This document shows, one piece after another, positions 56,787 to 64,000 of a DNA stretch of 64,000 nucleotides; within the stretch, counting starts at the first letter, position 1, and every line of letters starts with the position of its first letter. Below the pieces are notes generated by a model. That model made no database searches. It was given only the letters and a program-made list of their open reading frames with translations, and was not told where the DNA came from. The stretch is from NCBI GenBank assembly GCA_964406775.1, contig CAYOSW010000005.1, positions 1-64,000 of the forward strand, in the 5' to 3' direction. Source of the stretch: JACPKO01 sp964406775 (GTDB lineage: Bacteria; Patescibacteriota; Microgenomatia; Daviesbacterales; UBA10151). A program made the translations under genes and the position numbers.

Positions 56787-57323
56787 ATGGAAATTGCTGT
56801 TTTTGCAGGAGGATGCTTTTGGTGCACCGAAGCGGTATTTAAAAGACTTAAAGGCGTTGAGGAAGTTGAATCCGGTTATTCAGGTGGACGGACGGAAAAT
56901 CCTACTTACGAAGAAGTCTCATCAGGGGAAACAGGTCACGCTGAAGCGATACGGGTTAAGTTTGATCCCGAAATTATAACGTACGGACAACTTGTCGAAA
57001 TTTTTCTTAAACTTCACGACCCTACAACACTAAATCAGCAAGGAGCCGATACCGGAGAACAGTACCGCTCAGCAATTTTCTATCTGAATGAAGCCCAAAA
57101 AGAAATTGCCGAAGAAACTGTGGATAAATTCAGCAAAGAAAAAATATATCCCGATCCGATCGTAACGGAAATCGTGCCTTTTGAAAAATTTTATAAAGCC
57201 GAAGGCTATCATCAGGATTACTACGAACAAAACCGGAATTCAAACGCTTACTGCAGAATAGTTATCGATCCGAAGATACAAAAACTTTACCGGGATTTTA
57301 AAGATCAAGTCCGCGAATTTTAA
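56787..57323 (+). CDS. msrA: Peptide methionine sulfoxide reductase MsrA
   Basis: The 178-residue product has the catalytic motif FAGGCFWCTEAVF at residues 6-18, then GVEEVESGYSGGRTENPTYE, GETGHAEAIRVKFDP and AEGYHQDYYEQN, all typical of MsrA, which repairs methionine S-sulfoxide. It fits with the nickel SOD and thioredoxin reductase nearby. It overlaps the glycosyltransferase gene end by four bases. Confidence 0.95.
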   Translation: MEIAVFAGGCFWCTEAVFKRLKGVEEVESGYSGGRTENPTYEEVSSGETGHAEAIRVKFDPEIITYGQLVEIFLKLHDPTTLNQQGADTGEQYRSAIFYLNEAQKEIAEETVDKFSKEKIYPDPIVTEIVPFEKFYKAEGYHQDYYEQNRNSNAYCRIVIDPKIQKLYRDFKDQVREF

Positions 57324-59347
57324 AGATCGAGCACAACACCGGACTTTGCGGGATCCGCTTTTAAAATATAGACTTTCTCTCCGTTATTCTCAAAGTAGAC
57401 ATCCGTATTCACATAGAACAGCTCCGGTCTGCTTTTATAAACGTTATAAATAAGCTCTCCGATATCTTTTTTTGACACTCCCGGCTCCGGCAGGAGATAT
57501 CTAAATCTGCGGATCTTTACGCCTTTAATATCCTCCGCCTTTTTCTCTATTCCCTCTTCAAAATCTTTCAGTACTCCAACATATCTGGGATAATCATCCG
57601 GCACTGACTGCCTTACGGAATCTCCCACCTGCAATGAAGAATTCTTAATAGTTACATTTTCCAATTCATTCAGAGTTTTCGGCCACTCAATATGTCTGGT
57701 TATCATATAAACCGCTTTACCGTCTCCCGGTTTTGCAACAGCCACACCCCCCCGTCTAATCATCGATAAAGGGATCTCTCCCTTTTCTATGATTATTTTT
57801 TTATCCGGGCTGTAGCCAGGCCATAAATAATCCCATTTCCAAACCAACATTGTTTGGTTATTTACCTCCTTAAATTCAAAAACAGGGGCAAACCCCAATT
57901 CACCATACTGGGAATCGTATTTAATTCCATATCCGACATCGGTCAAGTCCCCTTTCCGTTTAATATCATTTATTTTGACTTCAATTTTTTTCACTCCCAA
58001 AGTTTCATAGAAACTTTCAAGGTCTGAAATAAATTTTTGTTCGGGAATTGTTTTTCTCTGATCCGGATCTATGCTTCTGTAAAGTTCGCGGTAAGCTCTT
58101 TTTGCAATAAAGCTCCCCACTGCCTCAGAGTTTGAGTAATAATTTTTGGATGCCATACTGTTTGTTAAAAAAGGAAGGTTCAATAGTGCGATTATTACCA
58201 AGATAAACCAGTATTTTTCCCACCGTGAATTTTTTCCAAAAAAATAGGAGGCTGATAAAACAAAACCCGGAATTGCCGGCATTAAATACCTGGGCCAAAA
58301 TGAAAGGAAAGTGTTGACGATTAAAAATATTAAAGTCACACCCGAAATATAAATCCACATTTTCTCCTTCTTTTTTAAAGCCAAAATTAAAACTATTACT
58401 GTCGCTAGAACTCCTATAGGTAAAAGAGGAGACCAGTCTCCTAATGTAATTTTTCCTATATCCCACCAGCCCTGATAACTGTTCATAAATATGCCTCTCC
58501 ATTGATTCAGATGATCGATATTACTGTCGGGGCTTAAGTAAAAATCCAGCTGTTTTTGATGTAGTTTAACCCAAGGTATCGGATTCGGGTGTCTCGAGAA
58601 GTAAGCGATATACGAAAGACAGTAGCCGGCAAAAACAGAGCCTGCATAAAAGACAGGATTAAAAAGCTTATTTACTATTTTTTTACCGTCCCAGACAAGC
58701 AGCAATAATCCGAGTAAAAGTATCGGTGGAGTGTAAACTCCGATTTTTGTACCAGTCGCCAAACCCAAAAAAATTCCCCCTATAGCTAGCGAGAAAAGTT
58801 TTTTGTTCTTCAAGTGTTTTACAAAAAAATAAGCATTTGCCAAGAAGAAGCAGGTAACAGGCAAATCCAGCATCGTATCCCTGATCTGGGTCGCGATGAA
58901 TGGCGTGGTTACAAATATGAGCTGTGCGGCCAGAACTGTCTTCTCACTCTTAATAAGCAGTTTTAAGAAGATATAGAAGATCCCAATCGTTGATAGATAA
59001 ATTACCAAACTTATCAGATACGGATTCGAAAAATAATATTCTGCCAATCCGTACAGATATTTACCGAAAGGAGGAACTTCGTAGTTCAGATAAAAAGTAT
59101 TCTCACCCTGAACCAATCGGTATCCGACAAACTTGTAAAGCATCCCGTCCGATATACCTCTTGTACTTCCGGGTATATTCCACTGGGAATGATAGTAAAG
59201 ATTTTCATAATATTCCGGTTCATAAACAAAAAAGAAAATCTGTCTTGAGAAAAAAATCACATAGGCAACAGTTATTAAAACCGCTGTTACAAGCAATATA
59301 TGAATTGTTTTTGCGGAGTGGTTAAAAAATTTTTGAAGCGGAAACAT
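57320..59347 (-). CDS. GT39/PMT-type membrane glycosyltransferase
   Basis: The 675-residue product has about ten membrane segments in the first two thirds and a soluble outward C-terminal part. The first loop carries the acidic pair in NYEVPPFGKYLYGLAEYYFS and QIRDTMLDLPVTCFFLANAY, the pattern of Pmt-type (GT39) and ArnT-like glycosyltransferases that use polyprenyl-phosphate sugars. The acceptor is not known. It follows the PilM-like fusion gene by nine bases, so it may modify a surface protein. Confidence 0.8.
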   Translation of the reverse strand: MFPLQKFFNHSAKTIHILLVTAVLITVAYVIFFSRQIFFFVYEPEYYENLYYHSQWNIPGSTRGISDGMLYKFVGYRLVQGENTFYLNYEVPPFGKYLYGLAEYYFSNPYLISLVIYLSTIGIFYIFLKLLIKSEKTVLAAQLIFVTTPFIATQIRDTMLDLPVTCFFLANAYFFVKHLKNKKLFSLAIGGIFLGLATGTKIGVYTPPILLLGLLLLVWDGKKIVNKLFNPVFYAGSVFAGYCLSYIAYFSRHPNPIPWVKLHQKQLDFYLSPDSNIDHLNQWRGIFMNSYQGWWDIGKITLGDWSPLLPIGVLATVIVLILALKKKEKMWIYISGVTLIFLIVNTFLSFWPRYLMPAIPGFVLSASYFFGKNSRWEKYWFILVIIALLNLPFLTNSMASKNYYSNSEAVGSFIAKRAYRELYRSIDPDQRKTIPEQKFISDLESFYETLGVKKIEVKINDIKRKGDLTDVGYGIKYDSQYGELGFAPVFEFKEVNNQTMLVWKWDYLWPGYSPDKKIIIEKGEIPLSMIRRGGVAVAKPGDGKAVYMITRHIEWPKTLNELENVTIKNSSLQVGDSVRQSVPDDYPRYVGVLKDFEEGIEKKAEDIKGVKIRRFRYLLPEPGVSKKDIGELIYNVYKSRPELFYVNTDVYFENNGEKVYILKADPAKSGVVLDL

Positions 59348-59356
59348 CCTTAAGAT

Positions 59357-61516
59357 TTAATTCGAGTTTATCTCAAGAGTTATATTTTGGGGTAGTATTG
59401 GAAGTCTTAAAAACGGACTCGGCAAATGAGGTGTCACTTTTATATCCGCTCCTATTACGCTTTCATTTGACTTCAGAATTTCTTCGACTTTATCTGGTGT
59501 CTTAAATGTGATTTGAGATTTTAATTTATTAAGGTCAAGCTTAGGCATTAGCTTGGCCTTAAATTTAGCGGTAAATATTATTTTTCCGTCTTTTTCTACT
59601 TTAGAGACCGTCGCCTGAGTCTCGGTTCTTTGCAGATCTAAATCATAACCATCGGGAATAGTGGTCACAACAAGTTTTCCGACAATACTCTTCAGATCGG
59701 TGTCTGAATACGCTGTTCCTTTAAGATTCAAATTCAGAGTTAAAGAAAACTCGGATGCCTGGTCACCTGGATTTTTCGAGAATGATTGTTTTAAAACTTT
59801 TTCTATAAAAGTTTCTTCCAAAATCTTCATATCATCAGTAAGCTTTCCCTGCACTTCTTCCTGAGCTCTTTTTTTAAGATCTGAGGTTAAAGTTGCCAAA
59901 AGCTTCTTCTGATCTTCTGCAGTCACGACAGTTACATCTTTAGATATTCCTCCGGAAAAAGCCGTATCAACTTTCGCCGAATACTGGTCGGTTCCGAAAC
60001 CTTTTATGGTCATCTCCTTTCCAGCAGCCAAATTCCCGTCAGGTCCTATGGTTGACGCAGTGGCACTCGCGGTTCCTTTACCGAAGGAGATCCCACCATC
60101 AACTGCGGATTGAGATGCGATATTAACACTAGTATCCAGAACAAAATTAAGATTACCGGGACCGATAAGTACAGTCCCCTGAGAGAATGTCTTCGGTGAT
60201 GCGGTTTTATTATAAATCACAACAGTTCCTTTGGCCGGATCACCGATTTGTTTTTTACCCGTAGCGGCGGCCTTACTGGTACCGTCTACTGTCGTTTCAA
60301 CAACTCTGCCCGGGATTTGCTTATTAGCCTCATCCATTGCGGTAATTTTAGGATCAGCAACTATCTGGGTCTCTTTTTCAAGGATTTTCGGATCAACAAA
60401 CATTACTACTGTTGCTTTCGGCAGAAAAACATAGGCCCCGACCAGTACGATGAGAATTATAAGAGGCACTAAAAGAGTGAAACCGAACCCGCCTGCCAGC
60501 CTTAACGGATTAGGGAACCGGGAGAAAAAACCGCCGGTTGAAAACCCGTTTTTTATAGCTCCACCCATCTTTCTCGGCATATTCGTCTGATAGGCCTCAA
60601 GTTCAGTCCGGGCCGTCTGATCTTTTTGCATCTGCTCAATATCACCTTCAGCAAAAGCAGTCTCATATTTTTCCTCAACAGGAATATGCTTAACCGGCTG
60701 AGGCGTGTGTGGAACAGTCGGTGCAATTGGTACAGTCTGGTGATCAAGATGAATATGCGGATTAATTTCGGATGCTCCGGCAAAACTCAAGCTTTTTATT
60801 TCAATATCTTTCTCGAGCTCCTCAACCTTAGGTAAATGAAGAAAAGGCAACTGTCCCATCCAATTAAAGGACACCATTTCCTCTCTATAGTGAGACAGCT
60901 CACCGCTACCAAAAATTAATATCTTCGCCGGCAATACTTCTATATCTCCGAAGGACAGGAGGGCTTTCTCTATATCTCTCGGAAGGTTATTCCCCCGGGG
61001 CTGGTCTTTTGTGCCTAAAATTTTCCCGGCCTTAACTACTGATATCGAAATCGGATCTCCGACTTCGACGATTATCGCGGTCACCGGAACACCGTCCTGA
61101 CGCTGAAGGTAGTGGCATACTGCGTGCATTGTCGCCACATAAGCCATCGGGACAACATCCAACTCTTTGACAAGCTGTTTCAGGACTTTTGAATATTTAG
61201 GCTTTAGATCCTCATCCGCCAGCCAGGAATCCGGTACCCCGAAGAGTATCTTTTCAGGTTCAGGCTGAAAGTCTGCCAGGGCTTCATCAAGGGCTATATT
61301 GGCGGCTTCAATTAGGCTGTGGGGGCTTTCCGAAATATCTTCAGGCTCGTGAAATTTTCTTCTGGCTACGGAAACAATCTTCACTTTACCGCCTTGTATT
61401 CCCCAGACGCAACCTTCGGCAATTCCTGGTTTAATATTTAAGCCAAAGTAATATTCTTCCGGTACGCTTGATTTAGAAGCAGGCAAAAATTTAGACAGAC
61501 TATCGAGTATAGACAT
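59357..61516 (-). CDS. PilM-like N-terminal domain fused to baseplate-J-like exported domain
   Basis: The 719-residue product combines three parts. Residues 1-240 resemble the actin-like ATPase fold of PilM (YFGLNIKPGIAEGCVWGIQG, VTAIIVEVGDPISISVVKAG, AKILIFGSG). A linker and one membrane segment follow (LLVPLIILIVLVGAYVFLP, about residue 345). The exported part begins PKATVVMFVDPKILEKETQI, continues with GTVVIYNKTASPKTFSQGTV and resembles baseplate J-like proteins. I infer a trans-membrane assembly part of a pilus-like or contractile machine. Confidence 0.75.
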   Translation of the reverse strand: MSILDSLSKFLPASKSSVPEEYYFGLNIKPGIAEGCVWGIQGGKVKIVSVARRKFHEPEDISESPHSLIEAANIALDEALADFQPEPEKILFGVPDSWLADEDLKPKYSKVLKQLVKELDVVPMAYVATMHAVCHYLQRQDGVPVTAIIVEVGDPISISVVKAGKILGTKDQPRGNNLPRDIEKALLSFGDIEVLPAKILIFGSGELSHYREEMVSFNWMGQLPFLHLPKVEELEKDIEIKSLSFAGASEINPHIHLDHQTVPIAPTVPHTPQPVKHIPVEEKYETAFAEGDIEQMQKDQTARTELEAYQTNMPRKMGGAIKNGFSTGGFFSRFPNPLRLAGGFGFTLLVPLIILIVLVGAYVFLPKATVVMFVDPKILEKETQIVADPKITAMDEANKQIPGRVVETTVDGTSKAAATGKKQIGDPAKGTVVIYNKTASPKTFSQGTVLIGPGNLNFVLDTSVNIASQSAVDGGISFGKGTASATASTIGPDGNLAAGKEMTIKGFGTDQYSAKVDTAFSGGISKDVTVVTAEDQKKLLATLTSDLKKRAQEEVQGKLTDDMKILEETFIEKVLKQSFSKNPGDQASEFSLTLNLNLKGTAYSDTDLKSIVGKLVVTTIPDGYDLDLQRTETQATVSKVEKDGKIIFTAKFKAKLMPKLDLNKLKSQITFKTPDKVEEILKSNESVIGADIKVTPHLPSPFLRLPILPQNITLEINSN

Positions 61517-61570
61517 GGGACAACTACAATCTTAACACACCATGCAAAGCTGAAAAAGCCTTTTTAAGAT

Positions 61571-63427
61571 TTAAGCCAGCTCTGCCCTGATTCTGCGGAT
61601 ACCCGCCGAAATAGCCTCCTCTTTCGTGATTTTCAGACCTTTAATGATTCCTGTCTTCTCAACGTGTGGACCGCCGCAAAATTCCAGAGAATAATAACTC
61701 CCCCTTTCGCGCTTATCTTTACTTGTCGGTTCCACAGCATAGTCAGGACCGATACAGTAAATAGAGACATTAGACTTATCGTATTTTTCATCAAATAGTC
61801 CTATGGCATTCATAGATTTCGCTTCCTCAAAGGTCATATATTTGCGCTCAACCTTTAAATCTTCCGCAATTTTTTCGTTTACCAGCTCCTCCACCTCCCT
61901 TAACTCCTCATCAGTCATTTTTCTGTCGAATGAGAAATCAAACCTCAATCTTTCCGTTGTAATATTCGAGCCTTTCTGAAAGACCTCAGGTCCCAGAACG
62001 TCACGCAGGGCCTGATGTAGGAGGTGAGTCGCCGTGTGGTATTTTGTTTCTATTTCGGAATGCCCGGCTAATCCTCCGGCAAATTTTCCCACGGAAGCAG
62101 TCCGTGAAAGATCCCTGTGTTTTTTAAATTCATCCTCAAAATCAGCCTTATTGAGGGTCTGTCCTTTTTGACGTACCAACTCAATCGTCAGCTCGAGAGG
62201 AAATCCAAAGGTTTGATATAAATCAAATGCGGCTTTCCCGTCAATATTTTTAAGTTTGCCTACCTCTTTTAGTCCTTTATCAAGCGATTTTCCGAATTTT
62301 TCCATCTCTTCAACAATCACTCTGACAACCAGTTCCCTTTGGGACTTTTCATTAATGCCGAATAAGCCGTCATAAATTAATAAAACAGCATCTGCGCAGG
62401 CCGCTTCAAAAGCATCAGTAGGAATTTCTCCTTTATTAACCTTCCCGCGCAATTCGTGCATCTTCACCGCTACGCGTCTTATAAGGCGGCGCAATACATA
62501 ACCCTGCATCTTATTGGAAGGGAGGACCCCGGAAACAATTAAAAATGTTGCCGCTTTCAAGTGATCCGCAATAATCCGGATATTCGGCTTTGATTCATTC
62601 TGTGAATAATTTTTGCCTGAGTATTTTTCAATAAGCTTAATTACTGGCAGATATAAATCGGTATTAAAAATATCGGGATCGTCATTTGCTGCAGCCGCAA
62701 GGCGTTCGAGCCCTCCACCGAAGTCCACATTTTTTTGAGACAATTCCTCAAATTCCCCATCTCCGGTTTTTTTATACTGAATAAAAACTGAATTAGCAAT
62801 TTCAGAGAATCTTCCGCACTCACAGTTGGGATGACATTTTTCTCCAAAAGCTGGGTCGTGTTTGACGGATTCGAACTCATAAAAAACCTCAGAATCCGGA
62901 CCCCCAATTTCACCCACAGGCATTTTATCGGGCGTTCCCGACTTTGACCACCAGTTTTTTGAAACCCCGTATTCAAAAATCCGCTCTTCCGGAATCCCCA
63001 AACTTTTCCAAATCTCCCGACTCTCCTCGTCCTTCGGAACGAACTCATTTCCTTCAAAAACAGTCACATACATTCTCTCTTTAATTAGCCCGAGCTCTTC
63101 CGTTAAAAATTCCCATATCCAGGATAATTGTTCTTTTTTAAAGTAGTCGCCCAGTGACCAGTTTCCGAGCATTTCAAAAGCAGTGGTATGACGGTTATCA
63201 CCGACTTCTTCAATATCCTCGGCGCGGAAAGATGGTTGCGAGTTTACCAGGCGCACACCCCCTGGATGCTTCTCCCCCAACAAAAACGGCACTAGAGGCT
63301 GCATTCCTGATGAAGTAAAAAGCGTCGTCGGGTCATTCTCCAAAACCAGTTTTGCCGGTTCAATTTCTTGATGTCCCCGTTTAACGAAAAATGAAATGTA
63401 TTTTTGGCGGATATCCCTGCTTGTCAT
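61571..63427 (-). CDS. alaS: Alanyl-tRNA synthetase, short form
   Basis: The 618-residue product has the class II core (SGMQPLVPFLLGEKHPGGVR, SFRAEDIEEVGDNRHTTAFE, then MLGNWSLGDYFK) and the editing domain with HxxxH (YHTATHLLHQALRDVLG) and the later CGGPHVEKTG. The C-terminal C-Ala/oligomerisation domain of E. coli AlaRS (876 aa) is missing; the protein ends soon after the editing domain. Function should be intact, since truncated AlaRS forms are known in this lineage. TATCAT ends seven bases before the ATG. Confidence 0.93.
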   Translation of the reverse strand: MTSRDIRQKYISFFVKRGHQEIEPAKLVLENDPTTLFTSSGMQPLVPFLLGEKHPGGVRLVNSQPSFRAEDIEEVGDNRHTTAFEMLGNWSLGDYFKKEQLSWIWEFLTEELGLIKERMYVTVFEGNEFVPKDEESREIWKSLGIPEERIFEYGVSKNWWSKSGTPDKMPVGEIGGPDSEVFYEFESVKHDPAFGEKCHPNCECGRFSEIANSVFIQYKKTGDGEFEELSQKNVDFGGGLERLAAAANDDPDIFNTDLYLPVIKLIEKYSGKNYSQNESKPNIRIIADHLKAATFLIVSGVLPSNKMQGYVLRRLIRRVAVKMHELRGKVNKGEIPTDAFEAACADAVLLIYDGLFGINEKSQRELVVRVIVEEMEKFGKSLDKGLKEVGKLKNIDGKAAFDLYQTFGFPLELTIELVRQKGQTLNKADFEDEFKKHRDLSRTASVGKFAGGLAGHSEIETKYHTATHLLHQALRDVLGPEVFQKGSNITTERLRFDFSFDRKMTDEELREVEELVNEKIAEDLKVERKYMTFEEAKSMNAIGLFDEKYDKSNVSIYCIGPDYAVEPTSKDKRERGSYYSLEFCGGPHVEKTGIIKGLKITKEEAISAGIRRIRAELA

Positions 63428-63503
63428 GGCTAGAATGATATCAAAGCGTGGCTCTTTTTAGAAGTTTGAGTTTACCAAGAAGTTCTTGCGATTCAAAAAA
63501 ACC

Positions 63504-63773
63504 TTATTTTTTAGAAGACATAATCCCACTGATAATGTTCTTTATTGATCCTATTGAATTTTTCGCCATAAAGGCCACGATTGAAGCCATTACAACTTTT
63601 GAGGGAAGGTCGACCTTATCGGCTACGGCTTCAGTTTTATCCAGGATATCATTAGCTTTGGTAATTGCCCTTTTGATTGCCAAAAAGATCATTACCAGCG
63701 CAATTCCGATGATAAGGAAGATTACCGACCAAATTACAACTAATATAATTAAGGCTGCTTCAAGCGCGGTCAT
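63504..63773 (-). CDS. Small membrane protein with helical tail
   Basis: The 89-residue product has one long hydrophobic segment (ALIILVVIWSVIFLIIGIAL) and a helical cytosolic or outward part (AITKANDILDKTEAVADKVD, then SIVAFMAKNSIGSIKNIISG). The layout resembles DUF948-type proteins. TATAAT with an upstream TG ends six bases before the ATG. It is independent of alaS, 76 bases downstream. Confidence 0.75.
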   Translation of the reverse strand: MTALEAALIILVVIWSVIFLIIGIALVMIFLAIKRAITKANDILDKTEAVADKVDLPSKVVMASIVAFMAKNSIGSIKNIISGIMSSKK

Positions 63774-63797
63774 AAGATGATTATAACATTGTACCGA

Positions 63798-64000
63798 TTA
63801 TTTTTTGATATAAACAGTTCTGTCTATTTTGGTTGACTGTCCGAATTTTGAGGTCGCAACAACGGAGATATTGTTTACGGAGGAAGAAAGCTTAACTTCT
63901 TCCTTAAAATTCCCCGCCGTATCTGTACCTATTTCCTGATCATTTACAAAAACTTTGGTTTCAGGATCAGTTGAACCCTCAATAAGGACAGACGTTGCTT
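63798..64000 (-). CDS. Ig-like-domain protein, partial (N-terminus outside window)
   Basis: The minus strand reads open from the window edge to a TAA at 63798, giving 67 residues: LIEGSTDPETKVFVNDQEIG, GNFKEEVKLSSSVNNISVVA and TKIDRTVYIKK. This is a bacterial Ig-like/glucodextranase-B-type beta sandwich seen at the C-terminus of cell-surface and RodZ-like proteins. The rest of the gene is missing, so its full nature is open. Confidence 0.7.
   Translation of the reverse strand, partial: ATSVLIEGSTDPETKVFVNDQEIGTDTAGNFKEEVKLSSSVNNISVVATSKFGQSTKIDRTVYIKK

Noticed and set aside
1..64000. CRISPR array or cas genes
   Set aside because: No series of direct repeats with regular spacers was seen. 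The Cas4-like nuclease at 36777 has no cas neighbour and is better read as a general RecB-family protein.
1..64000. Replication origin
   Set aside because: No dnaA, dnaN or cluster of DnaA boxes was seen, and gene direction changes only around small islands.

Overview
The window reads as a chromosomal segment of a bacterium of the Candidate Phyla Radiation (Patescibacteria), most likely a Microgenomates-type lineage. This is inference from gene content. The spc cluster has no rpmD (L30) between rpsE and rplO. Many ribosomal proteins carry long charged tails. Adenylate kinase and AlaRS are short. Small membrane-anchored proteins typical of that group are frequent. No 16S gene is present to settle the placement.

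Positions 1-31000 are the universal information-processing cluster, almost all on the minus strand. In transcription order it runs rpoB-rpoC, rpsL-rpsG, fusA, tuf, rpsJ, then rplC-rplD-rplW-rplB-rpsS-rplV-rpsC-rplP-rpmC-rpsQ-rplN-rplX-rplE-rpsN-rpsH-rplF-rplR-rpsE-rplO-secY-adk-map-infA-rpmJ-rpsM-rpsK-(83-aa unknown)-rpsD-rpoA. Plus-strand genes interrupt it: a GIY-YIG gene between rpsJ and rplC, two unknown genes between tuf and fusA, and an ATPase/winged-helix protein between a GreA-like gene and rpsG. The rpoB, rplC and tuf units each have a recognisable promoter followed by a terminator-like hairpin in the leader.

Positions 31000-42500 hold housekeeping and envelope genes: a small membrane protein, a beta-hydroxyacid dehydrogenase, tgt, a phosphohexomutase, a CMP-kinase-like protein, a PD-(D/E)XK nuclease, two exported proteins with nadK, mltG-ruvX-GIY-YIG-Cys-rich protein, and a HAD protein. 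Positions 42500-46400 are accessory: an A/T-rich phosphotransferase gene lies between repeated copies of the 3' end of the initiator tRNA gene, next to a FtsB-like gene, a divergent tyrosine recombinase, an unknown gene, a GNAT and a tRNA-Ile(UAU).

Positions 46400-64000 carry a VirD4/TraG-like ATPase, an oxidative-stress set (nickel superoxide dismutase sodN with its maturation protease, thioredoxin reductase, MsrA, flavoprotein reductase), an arginase-fold protein with altered metal ligands, a gluconeogenic pair (class II FBPase and class I aldolase), a nucleotidyltransferase, a GT39-type membrane protein, a PilM-like/baseplate-J-like fusion, alaS and the end of an Ig-like-domain gene.

Two patterns stand out. 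First, the 3' ends of rpsN, rpsG and the initiator tRNA gene are each duplicated just downstream, separated by short inserts containing hairpins. In the two ribosomal genes the outer copy still encodes nearly the same C-terminus with synonymous differences, and the functional stop codon sits in the loop of a 12-bp inverted repeat. This suggests small elements that integrate at gene 3' ends and restore the end they disrupt. Second, at least a dozen genes have a -10 hexamer ending 6-8 bases before the start codon, indicating leaderless mRNAs.
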